Under the pieces are notes generated by a model that was given only the letters and a program-made list of their open reading frames with translations, had not been told where the DNA came from and did no database searches. The translations under genes and the position numbers were made by a program. Shown here in pieces: positions 10,902-22,950 of a DNA stretch of 64,000 nucleotides; positions within the stretch are counted from its first letter, which is position 1; each line of letters begins with the position of its first letter. Origin of the DNA: Scalesia atractyloides (lineage: Eukaryota > Streptophyta > Magnoliopsida > Asterales > Asteraceae); the NCBI GenBank assembly GCA_947069175.1, contig CAMTDV010000030.1, positions 102,510,411-102,574,410 of the forward strand. The letters are read 5' to 3'.

Positions 10902-11046
10902 GCAACTTCACTCACCATCGTGTTGTTGTGTGTATTAGTATATTTGATGTAATATAAACTTCTTATTGATTGATCGTCTTTTTAGTCTTCAATTTGGGTC
11001 AAAACAAACATAGCAACGGTGTGCTCTCTCTCTCTCTCTCTTTTTA

Positions 11047-11355
11047 GACCATATGTAGTGGTAAAGGAAGACCCTTGGGCATTATCCGCCATGTGGCGGT
11101 CCAGTCAGCAATGGTGCATTATGAGGCGTTTTTCTAGAATGGGTGTAGTGGGGATGTGGGGCATTATGTTAAAAGAGTGTAAATAATCAAATAAAAAAAA
11201 CCATAAAAAAGGTATTGGCCAAACAAAAAGAAGGAAAGCTATGATTGGTCAAGAAAATCTTCATCCGGCATGGAAAAAAGGACGTTAGGGAGCCAAAATG
11301 CAAGGAAACGCCCCGGGGCGATTGTGGCGGCATAACCTTACCTCTACGCATGGTC
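11047..11355. mobile_element. PIF/Harbinger (Tourist-like) MITE, TTA target duplication
   Basis: Left end GACCATATGTAGTGGTAAAGG and right end (inverted) GACCATGCGTAGAGGTAAGG are terminal inverted repeats. The trinucleotide TTA flanks both sides (11044-11046 and 11356-11358), the hallmark target of PIF/Harbinger elements. 309 bp, no ORF. A (TC)n microsatellite directly precedes it. Confidence 0.75.
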
Positions 11356-11850
11356 TTAAGGTTTTAAATAATACAATTAATTAATTAAGTAGCTAAACTG
11401 AACTTTAGACAATAACTTGTATTAGTAAACCTATTTTAAAAATCTAATTACACAGTGTTGTATATCGTTTTTACGGTCATATTGATATAAATTGCATAAA
11501 AATCTAATTACACGTAGTTAAATCTGACTTGACACTAAGATGAAAACAGTAAAAGTGGAACCACACCCCAAGTGAAATCTGATTTAACGCTAAGATGACG
11601 ACAATAAAATTGGAACCACATCCCACGAACCATTTGAGCCATGCCCCTTAAGTGTTTGCCCAAGATTTGTAAATCATTTGGCAACTTTCAAGCACCAAAA
11701 TCCAAATTGACCATCCCTTTTCTCTCCAAAAGTCAACAACAAAGTTTGAATATTATGAAAGGAACAGGAAGATATTAGTTTTTTTGAAGATGATATTCAA
11801 AACGTTAGCTATTAGTTAGATTTTTAAAAACTACATATTAAATTATTGGC

Positions 11851-12047
11851 CAGGATGTGGGAAAGTTGCATCCACAAGCGGCGGTTCGAATCCGGGCTAC
11901 TGCATCCTGCACAACTGGGTTAGCTCCTGCCCTCTCGCCTCTACCTTAGTCTCTGACGGGGGAGGACCAATGGGGGGACGCCCTCCACTATCATCGGGGC
12001 GATGGTGGTGTGCCGGTTAGCGTGTCCGGTTATACACGTTTTTGCAT
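11851..12047 (+). mobile_element. tRNA-derived SINE with perfect 20-bp target duplication
   Basis: Perfect direct repeats CTACATATTAAATTATTGGC at 11831-11850 and 12048-12067 bound a 197-bp body. The 5' third has an A-box-like CAGGATGTGGGAAAG and a B box GGTTCGAATCC (about 11884), as in Pol III tRNA-derived SINEs. The 3' end is T-rich (GTTTTTGCAT), not poly(A). No ORF. The perfect duplication suggests a recent insertion. Confidence 0.8.
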
Positions 12048-12320
12048 CTACATATTAAATTATTGGCACATTTTAACCGTAAGATGATGGTTGTTTTCAT
12101 AAAGCTAAATGTTACCGTTAAAGGAAGTATAGATTAAAAGTTAAAATATCATCATATTACAAAATAATAATAATAATAATAATTAAATTGAAGTCCAATC
12201 GTTAAAACTGGACATATAATAAAGTAAACCAATTTTAGACATATGGCAATCACTAAGACTATCTAGAATTCTATTTCCTGCCTAAAAGATAATTCCTAAA
12301 ACATAAATTAAAATAAATCC

Positions 12321-12880
12321 GTAAATCTCGGTAACACATAATCCTAAATCAAAAAAAAAAAACTAATAAATAAATCTAATTATATCTTATATGTAAATCT
12401 CGGTAACAGATAATCCTAAATAAAAAAAAAACTAATAAATAAATCTAATTATATCTTATATGAATTCTAAAAAGCTACCTATTAAATAGCTCCTTTCCGT
12501 TCAAATAAAAATATAAAAAAACTGTTTAAAAATGTTTGGATATTCTTTCGAGAAGAATCACAAAAAAAGAAAAGAAAACTTAAAAATACATTTAGAGAAT
12601 ATCATTACCTAACAAAGTGTTTTCTTTATAGTTTTTTTATCTATAATTTATATAAGCCTAATATTAGATAGTAAATAAAAATACCATATTTTCTTTAGAT
12701 ATTCTTATAATTTGGTTTTATCTAATCTAAATGAAATTAGAAGAGAGTCGAAGAAATTATAAAAGATTTGAAGCAAATAAAAGTACCATATTTTCTTTAG
12801 ATATTCTTAAAACTAGGTTTTATCTAATGAGATTAGAAGAGAGTCGAATAAATTATAAAAGATTAGTTAAAAATAAAAGG
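12321..12880. repeat. AT-rich local tandem duplications
   Basis: Two separate duplications: GTAAATCTCGGTAACA.ATAATCC recurs at 12321 and 12393 (72-bp period), and ACCATATTTTCTTTAGATATTC recurs at 12683 and 12785 (about 102-bp period, including GAAGAGAGTCGAA.AAATTATAAAAGAT). No coding content. The flanking 12068-14100 region otherwise shows only AT-rich sequence and a TA microsatellite. Confidence 0.75.
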
Positions 12881-13082
12881 TAAGGAATAAAGAAAAACAC
12901 CCATTTTGATAAATAATTTTCAAACCCCACATTTTGGTAAATATTTATTCAATCAACACCCTTTAACGTTTATGTTTGTAATTTCTAATTGATTACATTT
13001 TAATAATTTTAATAATGTTGTTATACTTTCTATTATATTTAATGTTCTTTACATAATGTTATATTTTAATATAACTCTAATA

Positions 13083-13098
13083 ATATATATTATATATA

Positions 13099-13137
<39 letters not shown>
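13083..13137. repeat. (TA)n microsatellite
   Basis: Nearly pure TA dinucleotide run, interrupted by a TTT; likely unstable in length. Confidence 0.9.
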
Positions 13138-13139
<2 letters not shown>

Positions 13140-13603
13140 CAATAAATATTATTGTTTTATTAGCATCATTATTATCACTACTATTTGTATTATTTATAAT
13201 TGCTACAATATATTATTATTAATTGGTGTACCTTTCTGATATTGATATATCTGTGTATGATATTTTAATTAGGCTACCCGAAAAGTATACGGGCCGGTTT
13301 AGGAGTGTGTATAAGCATTAGTTGTTTTTACTATCAACACCTAATTTTGTTATGTTGCATTGTGGTCATATATCCACAAATCTCCACTTCCACTATCTGT
13401 CGGTTTTGCAATGACATTTAATATAAGCCAAGGCCAATCACTATCCAAGGTTGTTTTGTTTACATGTTTCTCTGATGATTTTTTTAATACTAACGTACAT
13501 CATCTTCATATTAATTCACTTATGTCAATTTGGTATATAAATGTATTTGTCTTTGATTTGCATTTACACGAAATATATATTATATAGTTTACATTGTTCA
13601 ACC

Positions 13604-13627
13604 CGTGTTACACGAGAGCTAACCTAG
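13604..13627 (+). mobile_element. Helitron-like 3' terminus
   Basis: A short hairpin CGTGTTACACG (13604-13614) is followed nine bases later by CTAG (13624-13627) and then T, the arrangement of plant Helitron 3' ends inserted between A and T. The 5' end (TC...) could not be placed, so the size of the element is unknown; the AT-rich sequence from about 12.9 kb may belong to it. Confidence 0.5.
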
Positions 13628-14114
13628 TTTGAATCATAAACTAATCTATACATGTATTAATTAGCATGTAGATATGTAGATAAGTTTTCGTGAACGTGGG
13701 TTGGTTAAAGAGCCCTCAATTTATTTGAAAACAACAATAAAACTGACAGATGAATTCAGAGACGTATCTATGTTTGTTTAGTGAAAAGAAGACCCTACTA
13801 ACACCCCACTCATATTTAGCCCACATGTCATATTAAAAAAAGTCAAATTTAATTAAAGCCTCTACATCTGTGGAATCATGATCTTAAACTTTAAATGAAA
13901 AAAATGAAAGTTAACTATCTATCTCATTAAAAGTTACAACTTGAAGAATAAAAAATATATATTCGAGCACCTCATGAACAAAGTGAATATGAGAGGCGAG
14001 AATTACACTCATTTCTCTTCAAAAGCCAAAAACAAAGCGCGACAATTTGGGATGGAAAGTGAAATTTTAGTTTTTTCGATGGTAAAAGATTTAGCATTTA
14101 AATAAAACTAATAC

Positions 14115-14232
14115 ACACCGTCACCACCACGCTACCACCACTAACGACCACCACCGCCGCCACCCACGAAGCACCGCCCTCGCTACCGCAAACCACCGTC
14201 ATCCTTCGCCCACCGCCACCACCCACCATTTA
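14115..14232. repeat. ACC/CCG-rich low-complexity tract
   Basis: Degenerate CACCACCGCC triplets, much richer in G+C than the surroundings, with no start codon in a usable frame. A similar tract lies at 39440-39600. Between here and 14874 nothing else is recognisable except the unexplained stretch 14,340-14,700. Confidence 0.7.
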
Positions 14233-14874
14233 ACAATTAATGGGGTGAATTAAAAAAAATCTATTACAAGATTGCAACACATTTAGCATGACAATTACAC
14301 ACCTTAGTGAATGTGAGGGGTGGTACCACTTTTGCCTACATGGCATCACACAGAAGCACACTATTCTCCCGTCATGACCGCTGTTTTGTAGGAAAAGGAG
14401 GAAGCGTTTGTCCTTGTCCCGTCATCAATGACAATTAACAGCCTAATCAAGAAGTGAGTCGAACCTCCGGAAAGACGAACAGCAGTCCATATATTCAAGG
14501 CCAGAGCAGTAGTTTCAAACCAGCATAGGCATCTAGTAGTAGTTGCGTATAGTAGCGTAAAACGACCTGCAGCATGCTCCTCGCATGTAGTAGTTTAAGT
14601 CTGAAGCGCAGTTTACATCATCTGAGGCGCAACGCAGCTTACTTTACCTAAGGTCGCCGACCGCGTTACAACACATGAGAAGTTGGTGCCTTGGTGGCAT
14701 TATTCAAGTAAAAAAATTGCTAAAAAAACTTCACCAAAATCAAGCAAAACTGATTTTGAAAAAGTTATAAATCTTGCAAGCTCAATAGAAGTTACAAACA
14801 CCTCAAACATCTAAAAAGTTGCAAAACTATTAAAATTCATATAAAGTCTTCATCGAAAAGTTGACAAATAATAT

Positions 14875-17800
14875 TCAAGAGCTCTTAACACGCACTTTTT
14901 CTGCAACCAACTTTATCGCTTCAATCCTTTCATCAACGAGTTTCTGCAGCTGCTCCTCTTGTTTCACCTTATCACTTTCTTCGATCTCCGCTTCCTTAAA
15001 CTCCTCACCGGTTCCATTCGACTTAAACATCACAAACGATACTTCTGAATCAAACTCCGTGCGGACCTCGACCAGCCGTTTCCCACTTGCACCGGTATCT
15101 TTACCGATGACATCAGCCCTAATTCGATCCAAAACAACAGTCCGAAAATTCTCGATATACTTTTCAACAGGGTCAAGAGCTAAATAGATTAAAATCTCCC
15201 AGCACTGTAAAAACTGTTTCTGTTTTGATTTTGAGCGTTTTTCTCGCTTCTTCGATGGTTTCTGAAGGTGGGGCGAAACGGGTAATTTGGGTTCGTTTGG
15301 CTAGGTTTTCTTCTTTTAGACGGCTGACGGTTGCGTTTAGTGATGGCTGGATTGCTTGTAGAGAAAGTAAACGGGGTACGTCAATGCAAGCCCTAACGTG
15401 TTGTAATGAGTCGAGTGGCTCTTCGATTGAGAGGTCATACACGTTGTCCGCAACTACCATGTTGGTGATTGCTTGAAGAAGATAACCTCCGTAGCCCTTG
15501 CGTTGGTATGGAGGGAATACCAGTATCTGTCGTTAAAACAATAAAAAAACATTTAACATAAGTAATTTACCTTAAATGATCCTATTTCAGTTCTACTTTT
15601 CGATATGCTTGCTTATGGTGATTCTGTCTTTCCCAAATATAATATTTCAAAAAGTATCACAGTAACTAAACAATGTTTTTACTTGGATTCAAAATATAAC
15701 AAAATCTTCAAAACATGACCATTTTGACCGACACTACATACTACAACTTTGACCCGTCAACCAAACCACCAAACCCACCCATTTTGTAGGGGTGTAAACA
15801 AGCCGAGAGGCTCAAGAGGTACTCGGGATTGGCTCAGTTAAAAGCTCGAACGGGCCGAGCCTTAAGATGCCCGGGCCCAAAATACAAATCGTTTAGTTAT
15901 CGTGCCCAAGCTCACGCTTGAAATACAAAGCTCTTTTAAGCTCGTGAGCCTAAACGAGCCCAAACAGAATTTTAGTTTTTTATACATATTATAATGATAA
16001 GTGAGCCTAAACGAGCCCAAACAGAATTTTAGTTTTTTATACATATTATAGTGCTAATGATGGTTATAACCCAACCCTAAAAAGCCCAAGTCGGTTTCAA
16101 CTTAGACCCATATGACTTAAACTAATAATATTGGCGAGCCAAGCTTTGGCTCGTTTAAGCGATATTGAAGCGAACTCAAACCGAGCTTTGGCTCTATCTC
16201 AAAATAGCCCGAGCTTCAGAATTTACCCGCAAGCCAAGCTCGAGCTCAAATAAGTAGACTCAAACCTTGCCCAGCTCGAGCTTCATAAAAACATGACGAG
16301 TCAAGCTTGAGTAGTGAAAGGCTCAAGTTCGGCTCGGCCTGGCCTGTTTACACCCCTACATTTTTGCACCTTTATTATTTTTTTAAAAAACAATGCTAAG
16401 AAAACGGGTCAATATTTCAAAAACCTTCAAATAAACTGAGGTGTTTACAACCTCTTTAATTGGTTCATTCGGATAACAAATAATTATTAGAATCATAGTT
16501 CTTATAAATCACACTGAATTTATTAACCATTAATGTGAAGTCATATACCTGCCCAAGTCTCAGCCTGTGGCTATCAGGGTAATGAAAAAACCGATAAAGT
16601 GCAGCAAAACCAAACAACTTTTGTGGAGTATCCTGTTCATCAATTTTCTTCTCCACTAGAAGGTAAATTTGCCAATCGGGATCAGTAACATCAATGGGAT
16701 TGCTACCTGATACAGAAATGTAACAAATTTAAATTAAATAATTAGAATTTAAATCAGCAAGAAATAATGCAAAACCATGTAATTATGCAATAGTCAAAAA
16801 CAGTTGGAAGTTACCGTCAACGAGAAGGAGAACAAGTGGTACCAATCTACAGTAAAGAAGACCCATTGCTGACCCCTCAACACGAACAACCTGATAAAAT
16901 AAACAAAATGATAAACCACTATACTTATACATATATATAACTTGGGTACACCGTAATAGCACAGGTAGTTTAAAAATACACCTCCAGCTCAGAACAATCA
17001 GCGTTAAAATGTCCATCCAACCCGTTGCTAATTACTTTTCCGTCTGAGATCATAGACCTATACAAATGCAAGCATCAGGAATCAACCAACTGACCAAAAA
17101 ATACAAATAACAATGATCATGAAATTAAATTTCAATCAAAGCTTCATAATGTTTAGCATACTTCACGTAATGAGTCTCTGTAGAAAACGTTTTGAGGAAA
17201 TCATCTTTTGTCTCAACAAGATTATCTGCAAAAATGTTCTGCAATGAAAAATATGTAACAGTGATCAACATATCAACATTGGAAAAAAATGGAAGTCAAA
17301 GAGATAAATAGAGTATTTGATGATAACCTGCAGAGAAGATTTAAGATCTGTGACTCCTTTCCCAGCCTTTATTAACGACATACACAACAACCATTGAAAA
17401 GAAATATAGTCAGATTTATTTGTAAAATGATTGAAAAAATAAAACGCATCTTTTAAAAATCTGAAAAGTATATTATAAATGCATGACTTACATCACATGT
17501 GCTCTCATAAGATATATCAGCATATGCTTGAAATGAAATGCTGCTGATCCAAATAGTGATCTGCATTGTATAATATCAAATTTATAATGTCGAATCAGAA
17601 CACAAAAGTCTATCCATATGAACTAATGTCCAGTCCGATATAAGTATTAAATACTTTTACATACACAAGTACAATGTTTAAAAAAAAACAAACAATATTG
17701 TAGAATATAGAGAATTCATGATTTTAGCCAGGCTACACAAGCATAAGAAGAAAAATCAAGGGACGAACTACAAGTACAACTTTTTTATTTCCATATTTTT

Positions 17801-19151
17801 TTAAGGTATGAATGTGTATACCCTAGCTTCCACATAGATCAGAGAAGATTGCAAAGGCAATTAACAAAAAAGAGAATAAAAACTAAAAATCAAAAGCTAC
17901 ATGATATACAAAAAGATTAAAATAAGAGTAAACCTTTAACCCTTGGTAGCCATATATTTTTCCATCTTCTTCAAAGAAGGGACTTAAGTCAACAGGTTCA
18001 ATAGAGAAGCTTTCTTCTGAGCCCACTTCATCTTCTTTAGAAACTGATAATTCAATTCAATTATTTAGAAAAATTAACAACATTTCATCAAGACTAAAAG
18101 ACCATATAAAATTATAGGAAAATAAAACATACAGTAACCAAGGACCCCAGAAACCACCAAGTGAGCAACAACTTTAAATTCAAGGGCGTGTTTAGATGTG
18201 ATATTATATATGAGTCAAACTGTCAAACTAGTATTGATAATTGAGTGTCCAGTGGGTGCCCCGAGAGTGCTCGGGATTGATTTGTTGGCCGTTCAACAAA
18301 AAAGTAACGATAATTGAGCAAATTTACATTTACCCCAAACAGGCAATTTTCTTGTTCCATACTTGTTTCTCTTAATCTAAATTAGCCCTTAAATATCATA
18401 AACTCAAGATCGATATACTTTTGCCAAAAACTACAAAATTGATTACTACAGCTTAGGGATGAGCAAATGGTACCAGATACCGGTTCGGTACCGAATTTAC
18501 TGAACCGAGTACATTTTCGTTACCGACTTTTGACATTTTCGGTACCGGTTTTTACCCTCAAATACCGTTTCCTTACCAGTACCGAACCAGACCGGTACCC
18601 AATTTTGGGGATTTTCGGTACCGGTTGGTACTGAGCTCATCCCTACTGCAGCTTACAACATTACCACTTTCTCATTACATCCAAAAACCCTAAAGTCAAT
18701 GACTGGTAACTTTCACCAAGCAGTAAATTAATTCACCGGAACATGAAATATTGAAATCCAACATTATACACATAAATTGTATTTCGGTAGCTAAATTAGA
18801 GCACATTTCGGTTGGAACAAAACCCCAAAACACATGTTCTATGATAAAAGATACGAGCAAATTTAATAAAAGAAAAACTCTGCGCTAAAGAAACCAGCAA
18901 CGAAACGAAATAAGTGATTATAGCAGCAAGAATAATACAGAAACACGTACCCATGTAGATTTTGATACAGTCATTGGGTTGAACCCCTTCATCTACGTGA
19001 AAACGAAGTGAACAAAATCAGCGAAAACAGAGACAAATTGGAGCAATTAGGATGAGAAAAATTAGGGAAACTTACCGACTTTGGAAAATCCAACCTTCCG
19101 ACGCTTTTTGGGATCGGAAACGGTGTCGGAAGAGTGGTGTTTCGTTCCCAT
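14875..19151 (-). CDS. HAG2: Type B histone acetyltransferase HAT1/HAG2, one frameshift in last exon
   Basis: Catalytic subunit of the type B complex that acetylates new histone H4 before chromatin assembly. Ten exons on the minus strand: 19076-19151, 18951-18992, 17934-18043, 17492-17560, 17328-17366, 17162-17238, 16982-17057, 16815-16890, 16549-16706 and 14875-15526. The N-terminus has a basic nuclear signal (DPKKRRKVGF); the middle has GLLYCRLVPLVLLLVDGSNP and DVTDPDWQIYLL; the acetyl-CoA loop is PPYQRKGYGGYLLQ (Q-x-x-G-x-G type), followed by YDLSIEEP. About 457 aa if intact, close to the plant family. In the last exon the frame breaks near 15215-15230: family-like FLQCWEILIYLALDP lies in the next frame, so one extra base is present. 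The upstream frame stops at 15173. This may be a sequencing error, since everything else is conserved. Confidence 0.9.
15787..16358. mobile_element. hAT-like MITE in HAT1 intron 9, with internal 57-bp duplication
   Basis: Inverted ends TAGGGGTGTAAACAAGCC and GGCCTGTTTACACCCCTA; flanks CATTTTG (15780-15786) and CATTTTTG (16359-16366), an 8-bp hAT target duplication with one T lost on the left. Inside, GTGAGCCTAAACGAGCCC and the following ~35 bp recur at 15944 and 16001 (57-bp period). Rich in GAGCTCGAGC words; no ORF. Confidence 0.7.
18454..18645. mobile_element. hAT-like MITE in HAT1 intron 2
   Basis: Ends TAGGGATGAGCAAATGGTACC and GGTACTGAGCTCATCCCTA are inverted repeats; the flanks CTACAGCT (18446-18453) and CTGCAGCT (18646-18653) form an 8-bp duplication with one mismatch. 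The interior repeats CGGTACCGG. A decayed relative (TATCATTTGCTCGTC end) is seen near 52,870-53,010. Confidence 0.75.
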
Positions 19152-19311
19152 TTTTCGGAGTTAGGGTTTCGACGAGACGCGGGAAAATTGTTAGAAACGC
19201 GGGAAATGGGACTGTGAGTCTGTGACTGCGTTTGTCTACCTTTATATAGGCTGATTGGTGCAAGATATGAATTCGATGATATTATTGTAATAGAAAAGTG
19301 ATATCCCAAAT

Positions 19312-19383
19312 GGGCGTTTGGTCTAGTGGTATGATTCTCGCTTTGGGTGCGAGAGGTCCCGAGTTCGATTCTCGGAACGCCCC
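19312..19383 (+). tRNA. tRNA-Pro (anticodon UGG)
   Basis: A 72-nt cloverleaf: acceptor GGGCGTT pairs AACGCCC; the D-arm carries GGTCTAGTGG; the anticodon stem CTCGC/GCGAG closes the loop TTTGGGT with anticodon TGG; the T-arm is CCGAG/CTCGG around TTCGATT. Discriminator base C at 19383 (CCA not encoded, as usual in plants). No intron. It lies 161 bp upstream of and divergent from HAT1. Confidence 0.96.
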
Positions 19384-19385
19384 TG

Positions 19386-19390
19386 TTTTT
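19386..19390 (+). terminator. Pol III terminator of tRNA-Pro
   Basis: TTTTT three bases after the tRNA 3' end, the usual RNA polymerase III stop signal. Confidence 0.8.
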
Positions 19391-19785
19391 GGTTACTTTT
19401 GATTCAACACAAGTCTTTCGAAAGTCTAAACCTTTGTCTAAACGTATATTTCAAACCTGTATTTTTCTTTGTCTTTTTGCTTTTAATACCTTTAGCTCCC
19501 TAGCACCATAAGCTATTCACTTCTTGGAAGATCAGGGTTTGCAATTGTTCATCCCAGGGGGTTCTTCTTTGAAAGATTAGGGTTTGCAATTCAGAAGGGA
19601 GTGGCGGCGCAGCTTGTTGTCCGTCTAACTTCTGTTTTGATGTAACTTGACAAGTTTTTTTATGATGTAACAGTAATTAGTTATTATATAAAAAATTTCT
19701 GACAAAAAAAACCTAAACAATGGACTTGGCTCCTTGAGGCGTATAACAAATTCGGACAATGAAACAACAATTAAAACCCAGTTAT

Positions 19786-19976
19786 GTCTGACTAATGAAA
19801 CGACAAAAATACTCTTCGGTAAACATATATGACTTAACTGGGTTTTAATTTTTGGACTAAAATGACACGATCCAACATTTCAGGGAGGAAACTGATGCGC
19901 TTTTTAAAATTAAACTGAAATAACAAAAGTGAATAAATCATATGGACGAAAATGGCAGTTAACTCTATTAATTTAT
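19786..19976. mobile_element. Half of a Mutator-like MITE
   Basis: The sequence from GTCTGACTAATGAAACGACAAAAATAC to GCAGTTAACTCT matches the right half of the complete element at 50810-51189 (GTCTGACTAATGAAAGGAC...CAGTCAACTC). The left arm is missing. The remainder of 19,400-20,330 holds nothing recognised. Confidence 0.55.
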
Positions 19977-20369
19977 TTGAAGCATATTTTATAACCATGA
20001 CTTCGAAGTTTTACGCTCACCTTTTCTATGCTTGTGACTTCTGAACTCAATAAAAGCTCATCTCATAGGAGCTCATGCTTGACTACGCCCTAGTCTTGTC
20101 ACTAAGAAACTGTAAACATAACCTTGAAACAACTCACAGAATGTCAACACTGTTGATCAAGCTAACAAAGTCAATGCCCTAAACCGCAGAGATTATTAAT
20201 GCAACCAGATTACAACTGATTTTCTCAGCTTCAAAATTTCCAAGAAAGAATGAAGTAGCAAAACATTACACAAGTTCACAAGTTCCATGAAAAAAATCAT
20301 GTTTGGTCATGACATAAAAACAGGCTTTTGTTTTATGTCATTATGTGTGTTCTTTTCCTTGTTGAAAAG

Positions 20370-21838
20370 TCAAACATGATAGCCAGTGATTGTGAAACCC
20401 CTTCCAACGATCTCTCCGGCACAAAACCATGCAAAGCATTCCAGCCCGAACAAAGCAGCGATCCCAGCTTGTTCAACGTGCATATCTTTTCTGTTTTTCC
20501 ATACATTTTTCACGTAATCGAGTTCCTTCCAGAATGATTCATTGCGGCTAGGCAGGCTGCAGAATATGCATAGCAGAAATTCGAGAATGATATTAATGGG
20601 TCAGCCCAACAGTTTCTTTACCCATTACCATCTAACCCCGACCCAATCATTTTGCCACCTTAATGACGTCATTTAAGTATTGAACTTCTGGTTTAGTCTC
20701 ACTAATAACAAATGAAATATAAATTTCACCATGATTGGTGTAAAATTATGTATATGATAATCATATGAGAGAAGCATAAACACAACTGGTTTAACCTTCT
20801 TGCTAGTTGCTCTAAAAAGTAACTCAAATCAATATGTATAAGTATTAAGTTCAAACTTAAGCACTGTCTATCACGTCCAAATTCCTGTAATAATTTCTTG
20901 CAAATCGCAATTACAAATCAAACAATTCATTTATAAAAGTAAATTGTAAGCTTGAAGCCTAAAAACTGTCAATGGGCTTAGCCTCTTTTGTCCTCAATAA
21001 AAAATGCAGCTTTATATGTATTATTAGTTTATAAGTGGCAACCACGGGGTGTCAGCCCAGTGGCCAGCCTCACCCATTCCAAACGGGAGGACGCGGGTTC
21101 GAGTCCAGCTCGGCCCGAATAATCCTGCTGGGTAGTAACCGCCAGGCAGCTATGGGGCTAAGCTAGCTTGGGGAGGGAGAACCCTCCCGCGGTCAGGGGT
21201 ACCGTGCATTTACCCTTTTTTTAGTTTATAAGTGGCAAACTCAAACCAACACTCTTTTGTCGCCGAAAGTGTATTCAAATGCTTTGAGCCAACTAAGTAG
21301 CTTTATCGAAAATATTGTAATCATGTTTGATGTAATTTCTATTATTGAATTAAAAGAATGATTAGAAACGTGTTGATGGGTCAACCCAACCCAACCCAAC
21401 CCAACCAGTTTGACTCATTACCCAACTCATCAAAACTGCCTGTTTTGCCACCTCTACAAAATACACAGTTTAGAAGTGAAAAAAAAAAAACATACTGGAG
21501 AATAACACTAACTCAAAATATAAAGCAGGCTCCATGAAGAACCAGAACTAATTAAGAAAACATATATAGCATCATTTTATAAACTAAAATGCTTATGTAT
21601 TGACTATAGCTACATGAAATACCAAATAGATCAAGACATAAGGTCTGTAGATTAACCTGGCAAGACGAGTGTAGAACAACTGTTTAGACAACTCGTTGCA
21701 TTTCTCAACGGTTGCTGGCTCTTGAACATACTGCTTGTTTTGCTCCATTAGCTGCTTGTAGTAAGCACTTCCATGCTCGGAAACAAATTGTGATGCCTGA
21801 CAAGCCTTAGATTGCAATTGCTTCAATTTTGATGCCAT
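20370..21838 (-). CDS. Mitochondrial ATP synthase subunit g, 122 aa
   Basis: Small membrane subunit of the Fo sector, associated with dimerisation of the enzyme in the inner membrane. Coding exons 21657-21838 and 20370-20556 join in frame across a 1,100-bp GT-AG intron. The N-terminal half reads MASKLKQLQSKACQ and EPATVEKCNELSKQLFYTRL; the second exon has SFWKELDYVKNVWKNR, the hydrophobic GIAALFGLECFAWFCAGEI and the terminal GRGFTITGYHV, matching the plant subunit g (ATP20-like) family over its full length. The start is chosen at MASKL: the upstream in-frame residues are intronic, with an acceptor TTGCAG seven bases before the ATG. An intron therefore lies in the leader. A SINE sits in the coding intron. 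Confidence 0.93.
21042..21220 (+). mobile_element. tRNA-derived SINE, T-ending, perfect 18-bp target duplication
   Basis: Bounded by TTAGTTTATAAGTGGCAA at 21024-21041 and 21221-21238. Body of 179 bp with A-box-like CAGCCCAGTGGCCAGCCTC, B box GGTTCGAGTCC and a 3' end of CCCTTTTTT instead of poly(A), a form known from Au-type plant SINEs. A nearly identical copy is at 62054-62238 on the other strand. It lies in the intron of the ATP synthase subunit g gene. Confidence 0.9.
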
Positions 21839-22950
21839 ACTATCTGCAATTAACACCCACTTTATTGATTTCAGCAACCAAACATGAAAAAGAAACAGAT
21901 ACTTTAAGTCTTTAGCAAGCAACACAAAAGATTCATACCTCCAAAGTTTACATCTTCAACGATCAAATGCATAACGATAAAATAAACAATTGCAAAAGAA
22001 AACCATGAACCGAGACTACTAAAATTGAACCACTTAGAACTGCAACTAGCAGGTAACCTCCAAATACTAAATTCACAGGTAATACAAAGCAGTAAGATCC
22101 GGTATAGTAGATATCAAAGGTAAGAAACATTCACTTCACTTGCTTATGAGTAAAGTGTAAACATAACGATATAAACGACGTTATTGACAAGAACATGATT
22201 CCTCAGGTCAAGAGGGTTCCTTTTTTGCAAGACCAGACAAACCAAAAAACCTGGCTATGTTCTTAAAGTTCCTACATTAAACTAACAAAAAGCGGTGTTT
22301 GCAGTTCTACTGTTGCAAAATGACTGCTAACAAATATCATGTCTCCATTTGTAACACACTCGTTCAGTCATACCTATGAATCGGTAACCCTATCTCTTCC
22401 GATTCCACTTTACAAAAGAAAATCAAACCAACAACCGTTTACACTATAAAGAGCTCCTCAAGTTAGCCTCAAATGCTTAAGCACAGTCTTCTTAAAGTTC
22501 AGAAACAATGGTGCTAATTTAACAGATTACAGCGAGTAATTTGTTTTCCACAAACTAATGCAGCTCATCAAGCTTACAAAATAATCAATCAACACATAAA
22601 AACCTTCATCTCAACTCAAATTCATAAATCTAATTCCATCAAAACCACGTGTAACCTATCAATCAAACCTCAAAACACAAATCAAGTTCAAATCTCGCAA
22701 ATTCAGCTATAACTAAAACCCTAAAACGCAAGCCACTGGCCACGAATCAAATCAAATAATAAAAACACAGATTCAAACACAAGTTCATTCAACAAAACTG
22801 GTAAAAAGTATATAAAATGATAAATACCATGCATCGCTCCAATAGATCTAAACAAATCGTATAGAAAACCTCAACAAAAGTATATAAAACCGTAAAATAA
22901 GAAAACGGAAGTGATAACAATGAGGGAAGAGCAGAAGTAAGAGTATTTAC

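Noticed and set aside
14565..14590. Cloning-vector polylinker (GACCTGCAGCATGCTCC)
   Set aside because: Resembles a PstI-SphI polylinker for about 13 bases only and with a base missing; the surrounding sequence has no vector features.
15173..15235. Extra intron to explain the HAT1 frame change
   Set aside because: No GT-AG pair near the break removes a suitable length without deleting conserved residues; a one-base change is simpler.
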